DNA of 64,000 nucleotides from Fratercula arctica. Lineage: Eukaryota > Chordata > Aves > Charadriiformes > Alcidae. This document shows positions 39,733 to 50,720 of this stretch, in pieces. Numbering within the stretch: position 1 is the stretch's first letter; each line of letters starts with the position of its first letter. The notes beneath the pieces are model-generated. The model worked only from the letters and a program-made list of their open reading frames with translations, ran no database searches and was not told where the DNA came from. The DNA lies in NCBI GenBank assembly GCA_947846985.1, contig CANTUZ010000002.1:150097889-150161888 (forward strand), in the 5' to 3' direction. The position numbers were made by a program, and so were the translations under genes.

Positions 39733-41252
39733 TGGTTTTTCTTTTTTTACTTTGGTGCTATGTCTAAGACAGTAAAAACTATTTTCACCTTTTTACGAGG
39801 TAGGTACTATTTTAAAAGAGTGCATTTTTGAAAGCATATATTCTATTTCTTCAGGCTCCAAAGACTTATTATTCTGCTAATTGACCCTGCCAGCTTCACC
39901 ACAATCAGTCAAGCTGCACAGTGAGCTGAGGAGCCGCCCGCTGCCTCTGCCACTCCTCCTTCCCGACTCTCGTCCTGGTCCTATGGGGAATCCATAGTGG
40001 CAGCTGCTCCTGGTGGCTTCAGTACGAAATAGAGAACCTCCTCCAAGCAGAGGAAAGCAATCCTATAGAAAAGGAGACCATCAACAGAAACTCGGATGTC
40101 ACTGCTTCTATGCTCCTGTAGACAAGAAATACTTGTAATTTCCAGCTATTTAAACGTGGTGAGGTCAGAATCAATGAGAAAGGTCTGGTACAATTGATCC
40201 CGGAATGAGGCAACAATAATACTTAGGAACCAATATGGATGTTTTTTTTTAACAACAGCGTAACACGGCATCTTACGAAAACAGCAAAACCTGATAAATA
40301 CAGAAGACCTGTCTTCCACCTAAGAGCTGAGTGCTGGAGTCTCTATTTACAAATACATTACTAGCAACACCATGCACCGCATCCAATTACAGTATGATTT
40401 TCGGTTTTAGTGCATGCGATTCCTGCCCACTGCCCCCACAAGCCTCACAAGGAATCACACTGTTCTGCACGGCAGAAGAAAAACCCCAAACCAACCCCTG
40501 GCTACAAACACAGCTGTCGTGGCTTGCGACAGGAAGCTTTCGTTTACTGCCCAAAGCGTTCAAACACAGAAATCTGTTTTCTTCCTCTCCGCACTTCAAA
40601 TATTTGTCTAGGCCATTCCCAACTTTTCCCTTTCGGCATTCCCTAAGAAACTGCTACACTCACTGTCCTGCTATTGCTAGACACCCAGGCTCAACTACTG
40701 ATAAAGACCAGAGGGGAGACACGAGGATGGGGAAGGAGATCTGGCAATGGGACTCTGAGAAACCTGGGCTTCACTTTCTGTTCTGCACCAGCTTCCTGGG
40801 CAGCCTGGGTGAGCTGCCTGGAGCCATGGTCTCCCAACACCCAGCGCTTGGGGTGACACTGGTGTATGGTGCTCCCATCCCTCCCATCACCAGCTTGGCC
40901 TCCTCATTTGGGCCAGCCCAACTATGTGCGGGAAGATGCTGTCGTGGCCACGGATATTTGGGCTGACGTTGCGAATGCAATGAGGGCCCAAGGGCGTCAC
41001 CTCCCAGCAAATGTAAACCACCAAGACCCAACGTTATATCTCCCCAAACCACAGTCCCAGTTTTCTGTCAGCGGTCCTCTGAACACCCCATCCTTTTACA
41101 GTTGGATGGGGAACACATCATGTAGTGAAAAGCACCAGGCCAGGGCAAGGGGGCCAAAGCGAGATTTGTGTGTGCTGCGTGTTGAGGGGATGGGGGTTTG
41201 TTTTGTTGTATTTTCATAAGAAAGCCATGGGCTAATTAAAGATAATTAACTG

Positions 41253-41441
41253 GGTGGTGAGGCACCGGAACAGCTTGTCCAGAGAAGTTGTGGATGTCCC
41301 ATCCCTGGAAGTGTTCAAGGCCAAGCTGGATGGGGCTTTGAGCAACCTGGTCTAGTGGGAGGTGTCCCTGCCCATGGCAGGGGGTTGGAACTAGACGATC
41401 TTTAAGGTCCCTTCCAACTCTAAGCATTCTATGATTCTATA
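41253..41441 (+). mobile_element. CR1 LINE 3' fragment (copy 5)
   Basis: Plus-strand CR1 of the same type as copies 1-3: GAGAAGTTGTGGATG, GGAAGTGTTCAAGGCCAAGC, GTCTAGTGGGAGGTGTCCCT and an intact CATTCTATGATTCTAT tail. It is about 190 bp long, 5'-truncated and antisense to EXT1. Confidence 0.95.
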
Positions 41442-44400
41442 ATGCAGGGCTTGATGTTAAATGTTACACAAATATCAGTCACAGTCCATGTAGATCACAC
41501 AACCAAGGTGGGGTGTTTCGAGGCAGCAAGGAATGTCTGGTCATATGTTGAGCTCCGACGTTAAAGGAGGACTTCAGTAAAAAGCAGAAGTGTCTCTATT
41601 GAAAAGCAGTAACAAAAGAAAAAAAAAAGTTTCTCTTTCCTTTGCAATGGGTTTGGCCCAAAGATTTAAAGTAAAAAGCTGTAAGTAAAGCTAAAGGATT
41701 GCAATTAATTGATCGTAAGGTATATGGGCAATTGGTCCTTGCTGCACCTGCTCATCAACACCAAGGATTTACCCTAAAACTTTACTGCTGGAGACCAGGG
41801 TCCAGCTCCACTACACCTGGACGATAAACACACAATAGCCTTAACTGGTCTCTGTCAGGGATACCCAGGTAATGCCTCCACAAGTGCCCCTTCTTCCTTG
41901 CACTCACTGGTGTTCATCCAGACATGCCACCCCAGGCCAGGGAGCCCGCTGAGCTCACGGAGCTGACACAAGATCCTAGCAGTGGGATCAGAGCAGTGTC
42001 AGTGTCAATGCAAGAGGAGCAGTAACCACCCACCCTGCACCATGGGACAGGGACATGAGGCTTGCCCCATCCTCGAAGGATGGTAACGAGATCACCAAGC
42101 CCCACTGCTGTCAAACCACAGCTGAACAGGGTTATGCACAAAAGTATGAGTTTCCTCATCAAACCACAAGCCCACTACGCTGACCTACATCACTGACGTG
42201 CTCCTTAATACCAATGTGCATGGTGCAAACCATCTGGCAGCCCAAATTTGATTAGTATTAAGCAGAAGGACACAAACCGCATTTCTGCCAAACCAGCCAC
42301 AGCATGTGGTGCAGCATTTACACAGCAATGCCTCCTGCCTGGAGGACGCCTGCTTGATCTAACAAAGCCAGAACTCCTCTAGTAGATGACACCCAGCTTG
42401 CCACAAATCTGGGGCCACATCGCTCCCTGTGCAGCATATCTGAGTGGCTTTGGCTTCAGAGACCACTTCACAAACAGAGATCACACCACTGGTGGTAGTG
42501 ATGCCTGCTCCATCTGATCTGTCGATGTGTCATGTCACACCTAACCCCACAGACACACCTTTATTCAAAGAATCTCTTCTGACTAATCTTTACTTCCTCC
42601 CTGGGGGGGTTGAAAGCAAACTAACAGAGCAGTGGTGGCTTTCTCTTCAAGTTTTTTGAGATTCCCATTCAGCTCTTGTTTTCTGGAATCACAGCTGAAC
42701 TCAAAAGCTTTCTGAACACACACAGCTCCCAGGGCTGCAGCTGCAGATGTTTTGGAACACTCATCCTCCTGAGCCTGGAGTGGAGAACCACGAAAGGAAG
42801 TCCACCGCTTGGCACCGGACTGCAGAAGCCCTGAAATCTCCCTTTCCTGGCAGCTGTATCGTCAGCTCGAGCAGAGCCAGGAGATCCCTTACCTGCCCAA
42901 GCTCAAAGGAAGAACATGGAACAGCTTGAAGTAGAGGGTTTAAGTGTATGGGAGCTTCAGTGGATTGTACTTTCTACAAAGAGTCTCACAAGTGACTCAA
43001 GCTGCCCAACGTGAGTTCAAGCCAGTTCTTTCTTCCCTCCCTTTTTCACCCTACTTCTCTTCACAGGACCACACTCAATGATGGAAGAGTTTGTGTTAAA
43101 GTGTCATCTACATAAAGGTTGCCTAGATACTTTGAAGACAAGTGCCACAGAATGTGTGCAAATAACAGGATTTCACTTTGTCACATTTAAAAGAAAACGC
43201 ACCACTCTGCAGACAATGGGAAAGAAAACAAATAACAAGTCCACGTCACACCGATAGCACAACTGAAGCTAATGGCGTGAGGGGGGTTGTTTTCCCCCCA
43301 CATTTACACTGACAAAGTGAAACCTATTTACTCTGGAGAAATGAGGAGTCTGAATCAGAAGCTACCCAAACTTTTAATACAATTCTGTTGTCGTGAATGC
43401 AAAGCAACTCTGGTCTCAGAACATTTTGTAGACATTATGTGATTAAGGACCAGTAGACCTTCCAGGAAGATATCTCCCGACTCAACACATCAGCGAAGTG
43501 ATACCCCACAACAAAAACCACACAACCAACCAACAAATAAAGATGCATTCCAGACCTCGCATAAAAAAAAAACTAAGCGGAACATTATATAGTGTGTGGG
43601 GGTGTCAAACATCTTGGACCATGTGATCTGTAGCTGGACTCTGCAGACTCTGACACACACGGCACATTTAGCTCACGTGTGCCACGAGACTTTGCTGGAA
43701 AAGGACACATTTACACACCAGCCTGCAATCTGGCACCCATCCTCTGCTTCTCCGGAGGAGGGCAGGCTTCTATGTGAACAGATCAAAGGCTTCTGGCCAT
43801 GGAAAATAATGTAAGCTCACATAAGGCAGCGGGTGCTTCCTAACACCCTACCTGCTGCTGCCGGCCATCTCCTGCCTGAAGACCCAGAGCAGCCACAACA
43901 GTGCTCTGAAACAACTAAAGCCAGCAACCTGTGTATTACACTAGTATCCCCAGATAAGATGACAAGAAAAGCGTATTTCAATGAAAATGTATTTTGAGGA
44001 AATGACTCCAACACAGGGCTGCAGCAGCATGTGGCCATGCCTGGGCACTGCTGCTGGCTAGGGCTTGCTGCGGGAGCATCTCCTAGCCTCAGCAGCCCAG
44101 TGTTGCACCATCGCAGCCGCTGTGCAGAACAAAAGATGCAGGGAGCGAGGTGCTTCAAGAGGGGGAGATTTTTCTCTCTGCGAGGGTATCGTTTAGCAAT
44201 TTGTTACGTGCTCCCAACCCCATTGTTTCCGAGACTCGTGGAAGAACAAAAGCAGCTGCTAATCAAGATTCAAAATTATAAGGCTCGCCTTGCAGAGAGA
44301 AAGCAATAACTAAGTCACATCTGCTTTTGAGAAGGCTACAATTCACATAAAAGCTGAGTGAAGCTGTATTTCCTCTTCTATCACTTTAATTAAATGTCCA

Positions 44401-47332
44401 AAGAAGAATAGGGTCGAAGCAAACATATTCCAAAGCACGCTGGAGTTGAAGGTGCCTTGCAGCGCCACAGCTTTTTGTTTTCATCACAAAAAAAGGTGGA
44501 TTTTTGCTTATTACTATTTTAAAGAAAAATAAACAAACAATAGGCTTAGACTGTGAGTTTTCTAAAAGTATTTGGTTTTCACACTTTACCTTTAGAACAG
44601 CCATAAGCCACTCGCATGTCTCTCTCTAATATTTAATTGGTTTAAATGATCTAGTTCCACCTTTTCCCAGAAAAAAACTACTAGCACATGGTGCCGAGAA
44701 GGGCTTTTGCAGGGTTAGAGCAGGATGAAGGGAAGAAAAAAGCATACTGCCCAACAAATAGCAATTCTAAGGTGAAATGAGTGTAATTAGCTGTTCAAAA
44801 CTGCTGAATCCATCACGAGGAGTCCTGATGACCGGACTGGAGGTGGACCAAGCCAGCAATGCCTCAGAGATGAAGATAAGGCAGCAGTCAAGGTCAGTCA
44901 GAAAAGCAACAAGGGCCAAACCAAATAGTCCTCACATACATCCAAACACAAAGGTGGATGCGTGTCATTGTCCTTATACTGACCAGGATAAGCAGAAAGG
45001 GCTCAAACGCAGTTTAAGGCCCACAGCCCAGAAATGCTGACCTTGTTCGTGGGGCCCACAGACTTTTCTCCCTCTTACTTTACCAAAGCTTTCAAATAAA
45101 ACCCATTGTTTGGAAGGGAAAGTTTTCCAAAAGGAACACAAAGAGGCTCTTCCCCAGCCTTAGAGATCCACCAGTGCTGTCCTGTGCATGCACTCACACT
45201 ACCTTACACCCTCACACACCGGGGTTGGAAACACTGTAATAACAGATTCTCTACTAATTTGGAGATGGGCTAAAACCATACAAAGGCATCCTTTATCTTA
45301 CAAATAGACCAAAACAAGGCAGAAAGGAGCTCATTCTTAGGCTTATAAAACAAGCCTTTACAGATAATTATGTTTTATTACTCTTCATTTTATGAGGATT
45401 GTGTTATACAAAACAAATACCAGATGCCTATTTGTTGCGCTTGGGCGGGGGGGGGAGGAGGAGGAATCTCTGCGAGCACTGCTGTAAGCAGCCCTGCTTT
45501 TAATTAAATGCAATAAATGCATAAAAATTAATACTGCTTGAAACCAGCAGGTAGGAAGCAAATGCGTGAAGTGTAGCTGCTGAAAGACCTTCTCCCCTAT
45601 TGCTTGGGGCTGGTGTTCTCTGAGCAAGGCTCCCTGAAAAATTAATACCAAACTTTGCAGATAACCAAAAGCTTAAAAAAAACACAGGGAGACGGCAGGA
45701 TTTAATGCTACTTCTGTGAGAGAGACACATGGACTCAGAAACCCGTAGCTAAGAGTCAAGTAGCTTAAAGATTGGGGGAAGAAGGGAGAGAAGGCAAGGA
45801 GGTGTGAAAGGATTTCTGGCAACCCTAAAATAAAGCGAGCATCCAAAACGGGCAGGATCCTTCAACTGTTGACTTGCCAGATTCGTACAACACACTCCGG
45901 AATGGCCTGACAGAGTGTGCAGGACCAGACCCCACGCCTGAGACGAGGAACATGCATCTGAAACACGGGGACACAGGCAGAGGGAGGCACGCACAGGACG
46001 CCCGGCACAACAGCAAAAATGGGACACAGTTCCTCAAGGACAGGAAAACACAGCCAAATTCCCAGCAACAGCCAGATGTCAGCCATCCACCCCCCAGGAG
46101 GCACCACTAGGAAATCTATTTCCCATTTTCAATGGTGGTTTCCTTTTTCATTTTTAATTGCATTAAGATCCAATCATGGGGTGACAACAGACACTTCTTA
46201 CTTAAGGCCGATACCAGCCCTACATTGTAAATCCGATTTTCAACATCGTGCCCGATAATGCTTTAATGTTCTGCAAAAGAGACTGAAATTGTGTACACAG
46301 GATCTCATTGCAGCGGGGAGCCTTTTTCTAGAAAGATTTTTGAAAAAGAGCAATTCTAAAGACATGGTGCAGCGGTAAGGCAAGGTAAGTAGCACTGGGT
46401 TGGTTTCCGCACTTTGCTGTTCATTTCCAGGTTTCCATCTGTTGTAATTATTGAAATTGAGGACGGGTCTCCTCTATTATCCTCCACAAGTGCATATTCT
46501 CAATCTACTTCCTAATGAAGTCTGTTTACAAATATTCGTTAGATTCCATGCTTTATTAGCCCAGTCAGTTAATTATAAGACCACGGTACCACAAAATGCA
46601 ATTATAGTAATCAGTGCATTGATTATTGTGAAACACAGTTACCCTGAGACTGAAGTTAAAGTAAATGAGAACTATAACCAGTAACCAAACCAACAGGGCA
46701 ACCTGGGATCATACCAATACCTCTAAATCCTCAGATCTCCAGTTTTATGCTCAACCACCACAGACAATCTCACCATTAATTATTTTACTACGACCTATGT
46801 TGGAAAGATTTTTCATTAAAAATGAAAGAAAAGTAAAAAACCTTTTTGCTAGAAAGGACTCTTACTACAGGTCGCCAGACATAGCTAACAGAACAAAAGC
46901 TGAAAACCTGTTTTCGCTGCAGTTCACTGATGTTTCGATGCAGAAAGCCAAGACACACGTGTCCTAATGGCTCCACCGGTTATTTTGGTTCTTGGCAGCA
47001 GTAACTGAAACAGACACCAGTGGGCTGGGGGCAGTGAAGGAGAGTCCTACGAAGGATAGCAGGTGCGAAGTGCAGTGATTTTTTGATACCTTCAAACAGT
47101 TATGACGAGGAGCAGGATCACTCGGCACAAACACAGAGCAAGAGTCCACCCAGACCATGGGGTACTCAACCTCCAAGCTCCACAGCAAAGACAAAGCAGG
47201 GCCTGGGGAGGCAGCAGCTGAGAAAATAGCCAGCCCCATGGTTAGCTCCATGTCAAGAGACATGAACAAAGAGTTTAGAAACAAGTAAGGATTTGGGGCT
47301 TCCCTGAGGCTGGATTGATGGTCTGAGGCCGA
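41442..47332. other. Intron 1 sequence between CR1 copies 5 and 6, no gene recognised
   Basis: Unique sequence with small homopolymers (for example the G-rich run at 45447-45456). The block 46400-46660 is AT-rich and repeat-free and could include conserved noncoding DNA, but I see no decisive motif cluster. Confidence 0.6.
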
Positions 47333-47729
47333 TGGTATGAGTTTCAACAAGGCCAAGTGCTGGGTCCTGCACTTGGGTCACAACCACCCCATGCAGCGTT
47401 ACAAGCTCGGGGAAGAGCGGCTGGAGAGTTGCCTGGCAGAAAAGGACCTGGGGGTGTTGGTCAACTGACGGCTGAATATGAGCCAGCAGTGTGCTGAAGG
47501 AGGAAAATTAGGAAAAATAAAGAAATTAGGAAAAATTTCTTCACCAAAAGGGTTATCAAACATTGTAACAGGCTGCACAGAGAAGTGTTTGAGTCACCAT
47601 CCCTGAAGGTATTTAAAAGACGTGTGATGTAGTGCTAAGGGACACAGTTTAGTGGTGGACTTGGTAGTGCTAGGTTAACGGTTGGACTTGATGATTTTAA
47701 AGGTCTCTTCCAACCAGAAAGATTTGATG
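47333..47729 (+). mobile_element. CR1 LINE fragment with ORF2 remnant and internal deletion (copy 6)
   Basis: The 5' part (47343-47495) is the C-terminal coding end of CR1 ORF2. Then comes a jump to the 3' UTR beginning near GGAAAAATTTCTTCACC and running through GGTATTTAAAAGACGTGT and GGTTAACGGTTGGACTTGAT. The several hundred bases that normally separate these parts are absent. At the joint a 14-bp sequence (AAATTAGGAAAAAT) occurs twice, at 47505 and 47523. The octamer tail is degraded. Confidence 0.92.
47343..47495 (+). pseudogene. Decayed CR1 ORF2 (reverse transcriptase protein) C-terminal fragment
   Basis: Frame +1 from 47343 gives [12 protein letters not shown], then [16 protein letters not shown], a stop (TGA at 47466-47468), and RLNMSQQCA. 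This is the recognisable segment just C-terminal to the reverse transcriptase core of avian CR1 ORF2 (FNK.KC.VLHLG and [17 protein letters not shown]). The in-frame stop, the truncation at both ends and the following deletion make it non-functional. Confidence 0.9.
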
Positions 47730-48358
47730 AGCTGAGGGCACCTGAAGCCCTTGCGCTGAATGAGGAGCAGCACCTGCATCTGGCCAGGTGAGGGGTGGCT
47801 GCTTGCCCAGGCCACGGGTGCTCTAGCCAGGGCAGGACACACTGGGTCTCTGTCCATGCAAGGCCCAGCTGGGGGCAACCAGGCACTGCTCAGATCTTCC
47901 ATTTCTCCTCACCCAACCTACAGCAACCCAGAAACAGCATTTACAGGCAGACGGGACAATAAGGTGATGGGTTATTCTTACCTGAAGGTGAATGACCACC
48001 TCCTGCCATCAATAACTCAGGTACTTATTTCCTAACACACCACATCTACAGAAGCCATCTTCCAAGGAACAAAGCTAAGACTTTATTACTGTTCTCTGCA
48101 ATTAAATTTTGGGAAGGGCGTAGAAAAGCAATCACATTTGTGTATGTGTGAGCTCACAAATTAACCCCAGGAACCCTGTTTACAGCAGAGGGGTCATTTA
48201 TGAGGCGAGGCAAGAGCAGCAAGCGCCCATACCCACCAGCTTTGATGTGTCACCCACCGCCTTCACAGAGCTCCAGCCGCTCGCATGCTTTGATTATCCA
48301 AGCTTTCCCCGCCACCGCTTCCCTCCGTCGCTTTAATCTTGCCACAACAGCACCATGA

Positions 48359-48420
48359 AAAGAAAGGGGGAGAGGGAAGAGGGTGAGAAAGAGAAGTAAG
48401 AAGAGAGAGAGAAAAGAGAT
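48359..48420 (+). repeat. Purine-rich (GA) tract
   Basis: Almost pure A/G for about 60 nt, broken only by isolated T in GTGAG and GTAAG, and including AAGAGAGAGAGAAAAGAG. On the EXT1-sense strand it is a pyrimidine tract. Confidence 0.75.
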
Positions 48421-48929
48421 TTGTGGCTGGAAAGTCAAGTTGATGGAGGAATCTGGAAAGATCTGACGTGTCGTCAGTGAGATGAAAGCGCTAGAAACAA
48501 GGGATGTGTCGCATGTGTATTAAAATGGTGGCATGATTCTCATAAGGAAAGCACATCTTCGACACCTCCTCGAAATCACTCATGTAAAAGAGCCACCCAG
48601 CAATCTAGGACTGCTAAATTTAGCACCGGTTTTATCTTTTGTCGAATATGCATAAAAAAAAGTCCTCGAGACACGTGTCTAATGCAAAACTAAAACAAAA
48701 CTTATTTTAAAATCATGCTTCAACTTATCCACATGCCAGATCAACCATCAAACCAGAGACAACACCAAGCAGCAAAGGGAAACCTAACACCAGCTTGAAT
48801 TAAAACTTGCAGAACTGTAATTAAAAAAATAGGCAGGGAAGAGGGGGAAGAACAGATATGAAAATGCACGATTGCCTGAAATATTTCCCCACCTTCAAAA
48901 AACGTCACCTTGAAATTCCTACTGCTTCA

Positions 48930-49125
48930 TTCACCTTGCTGCTATCAGATTTTTTATTACCCTCACTTTTGAGAATTTCTCTCGCACTTAGTATGCAGGA
49001 GCAGTGTGCGGGAATAGATCCCGCTGCCATAGATAATGCGGTTCTAAGGGAAACCCATCAATTGTTAATGGCCATGCAAATTGTTGAAACTAGAGAGTTA
49101 TTCACAGTTATCTCGCTGTGATTTG
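48930..49125. promoter_or_regulatory. Candidate regulatory block with SOX and POU octamer motifs
   Basis: A perfect octamer ATGCAAAT (49074-49081) is flanked by two SOX-type ATTGTT cores (49061-49066 and 49080-49085, the second overlapping the octamer's last two bases). The rest of the block is unique sequence. The motifs are seen; function is inferred. Confidence 0.3.
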
Positions 49126-50389
49126 GTAAGTGTCCATGCCTGATGTGATCACTCACTTGATATATTATTCCATTACAATTCAAGTAGTTGCCTTACCTTT
49201 TGGGTTTAGGGAAAAAAAGCGTGAGAGGAAGTGGGAGGGTGAAGGGATGCTATTTGTTTTAAATTATTTTAAACAGTCGTACACATACCTTCTTGTGCAG
49301 AGATTTTACAGTACAATAAATCCCTCACCGAGACTACAGTCATGCCTTACTGAAATGTTTAAATTCCTCCAAGCAGAAACTAAAGGAGTTTAGCATGCCA
49401 TTTCAGAGCTTGATCTTGCAAAGCACTTTCTTACGTTTCAACCATACACATGGTTCCCACATCCTTTGTGGCACTGGATCTTCCAACTGCAGGGTGCACC
49501 GTTTTATATTTTCTGATCAAGGTTTTCTACTGCTTCTGCTAAAATTTGCTGACATTTAATAAGCTATAGGCGTCTCCACAAATCCATAATGCATTCACTC
49601 TCTTGCAGCACCAACTTACTGATCATTAATTTTCAGCTTTATTGCAGCTCAGCTCCAACATATCAGATGCTTTTATTTTTTCTTGCTTCTTGTCTGAGAT
49701 TTATTACTTTTAGCAAAGTGTACTTTGTTTTTTTATTTTGTTTGTTCATTTTTAAACAGCCCTTATGGGGGAAATGTTAGTTTTCTTTATAAAGTAATTC
49801 TGAAATCACAGTATTAAAAAATAAATCCTATAATTATGTTTCCCATTAGGATTAGATAAATTATAATTAATTAAAAGAAAAATCTGCTAGCACCCAGCAC
49901 AATGGTTGGTGGCAAATCAAGGAGGTGAAACATTTATGTGTTTATCTTCCTGAAGCAGCTGAGTCTATAAGCAGACACACCCAAACAAGCCTTCAGAGAT
50001 ATAAATTCAGACATTATACACAAAGATTTGTCCTTACCTTCAGACAAAGGTTCTGATTTTTAGAAGCAGCCTCTGATTTCATTCTTGCAGACTACAACTA
50101 AAATTCTGATGGGCTTTCTAGAAGTTACACCCTGAACTACCCGAATTCCACCAGGAATTCCAGCATTGAGATCAAACATCTGCAGTTATTCATGGGGCAA
50201 AAAAACAACATCAGAAGAAGCTGAGATCTTCTAGGAGAATTAATAAAATCAGGATTCCTAACCAAACTCTGCCACGCTCCCCCCTCTCCGGCACCGCTGT
50301 TGGGGAGGTGATGTTCTCCATCAGCCTGAGGGCTGTAGGGGTCATAATGCACACTGCAGTTGTAGGAAACAATTTATACCATTCTTCTT

Positions 50390-50720
50390 TTTACATCCTT
50401 AGAGAACTAATTATTAATTGGACAGGGCCCCCCACATACACTTAGCAAATGTTATGTATGCATTTTCCATTTAGAAATTGCTGCCAGTATTGCTTTGCGC
50501 AGCCCGTCAGCATCACGCTCTCAATTTTGTTTAGGAGCTAAAGAATGATTGATCTTATTGATTTGTGTCAACGGTCTGACAAGGCCACATTGACTGGCGG
50601 TAATTTTGTGGGAGGAGCTCTGAGAGGAACTGGAGATAGCATTTTCTATAACACACCATCCTGCTCAAAGAGAAAATGTCATTAGAGATGCCTGTACTGC
50701 CATCGACGGGACCGCACTGG
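50390..50720. promoter_or_regulatory. Candidate regulatory block with homeodomain and PBX/MEIS motifs
   Basis: Paired homeodomain cores (TAATTA at 50408-50413, TTAATTG at 50414-50420), a PBX-HOX type TGATTGAT at 50546-50553, and two MEIS-type cores (TGTCA at 50566-50570 and TGACA at 50577-50581). Unique, AT-rich sequence. The motif cluster is seen; enhancer function is inferred. Confidence 0.3.

Larger units (their letters stand above)
36538..41252. other. Intron 1 sequence between CR1 copies 4 and 5, no gene recognised
   Basis: Contains the poly(T) at 36807 and the possible MIR remnant at 39588. A 636-nt open frame (40331-40966, plus strand, GTG at its 5' end) shows no known domain and is best explained by chance. 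Confidence 0.6.

Noticed and set aside
40331..40966. 211-codon open frame on the plus strand
   Set aside because: No domain recognised and its first codon is GTG. One opening of this length is not surprising in six frames of 64 kb.
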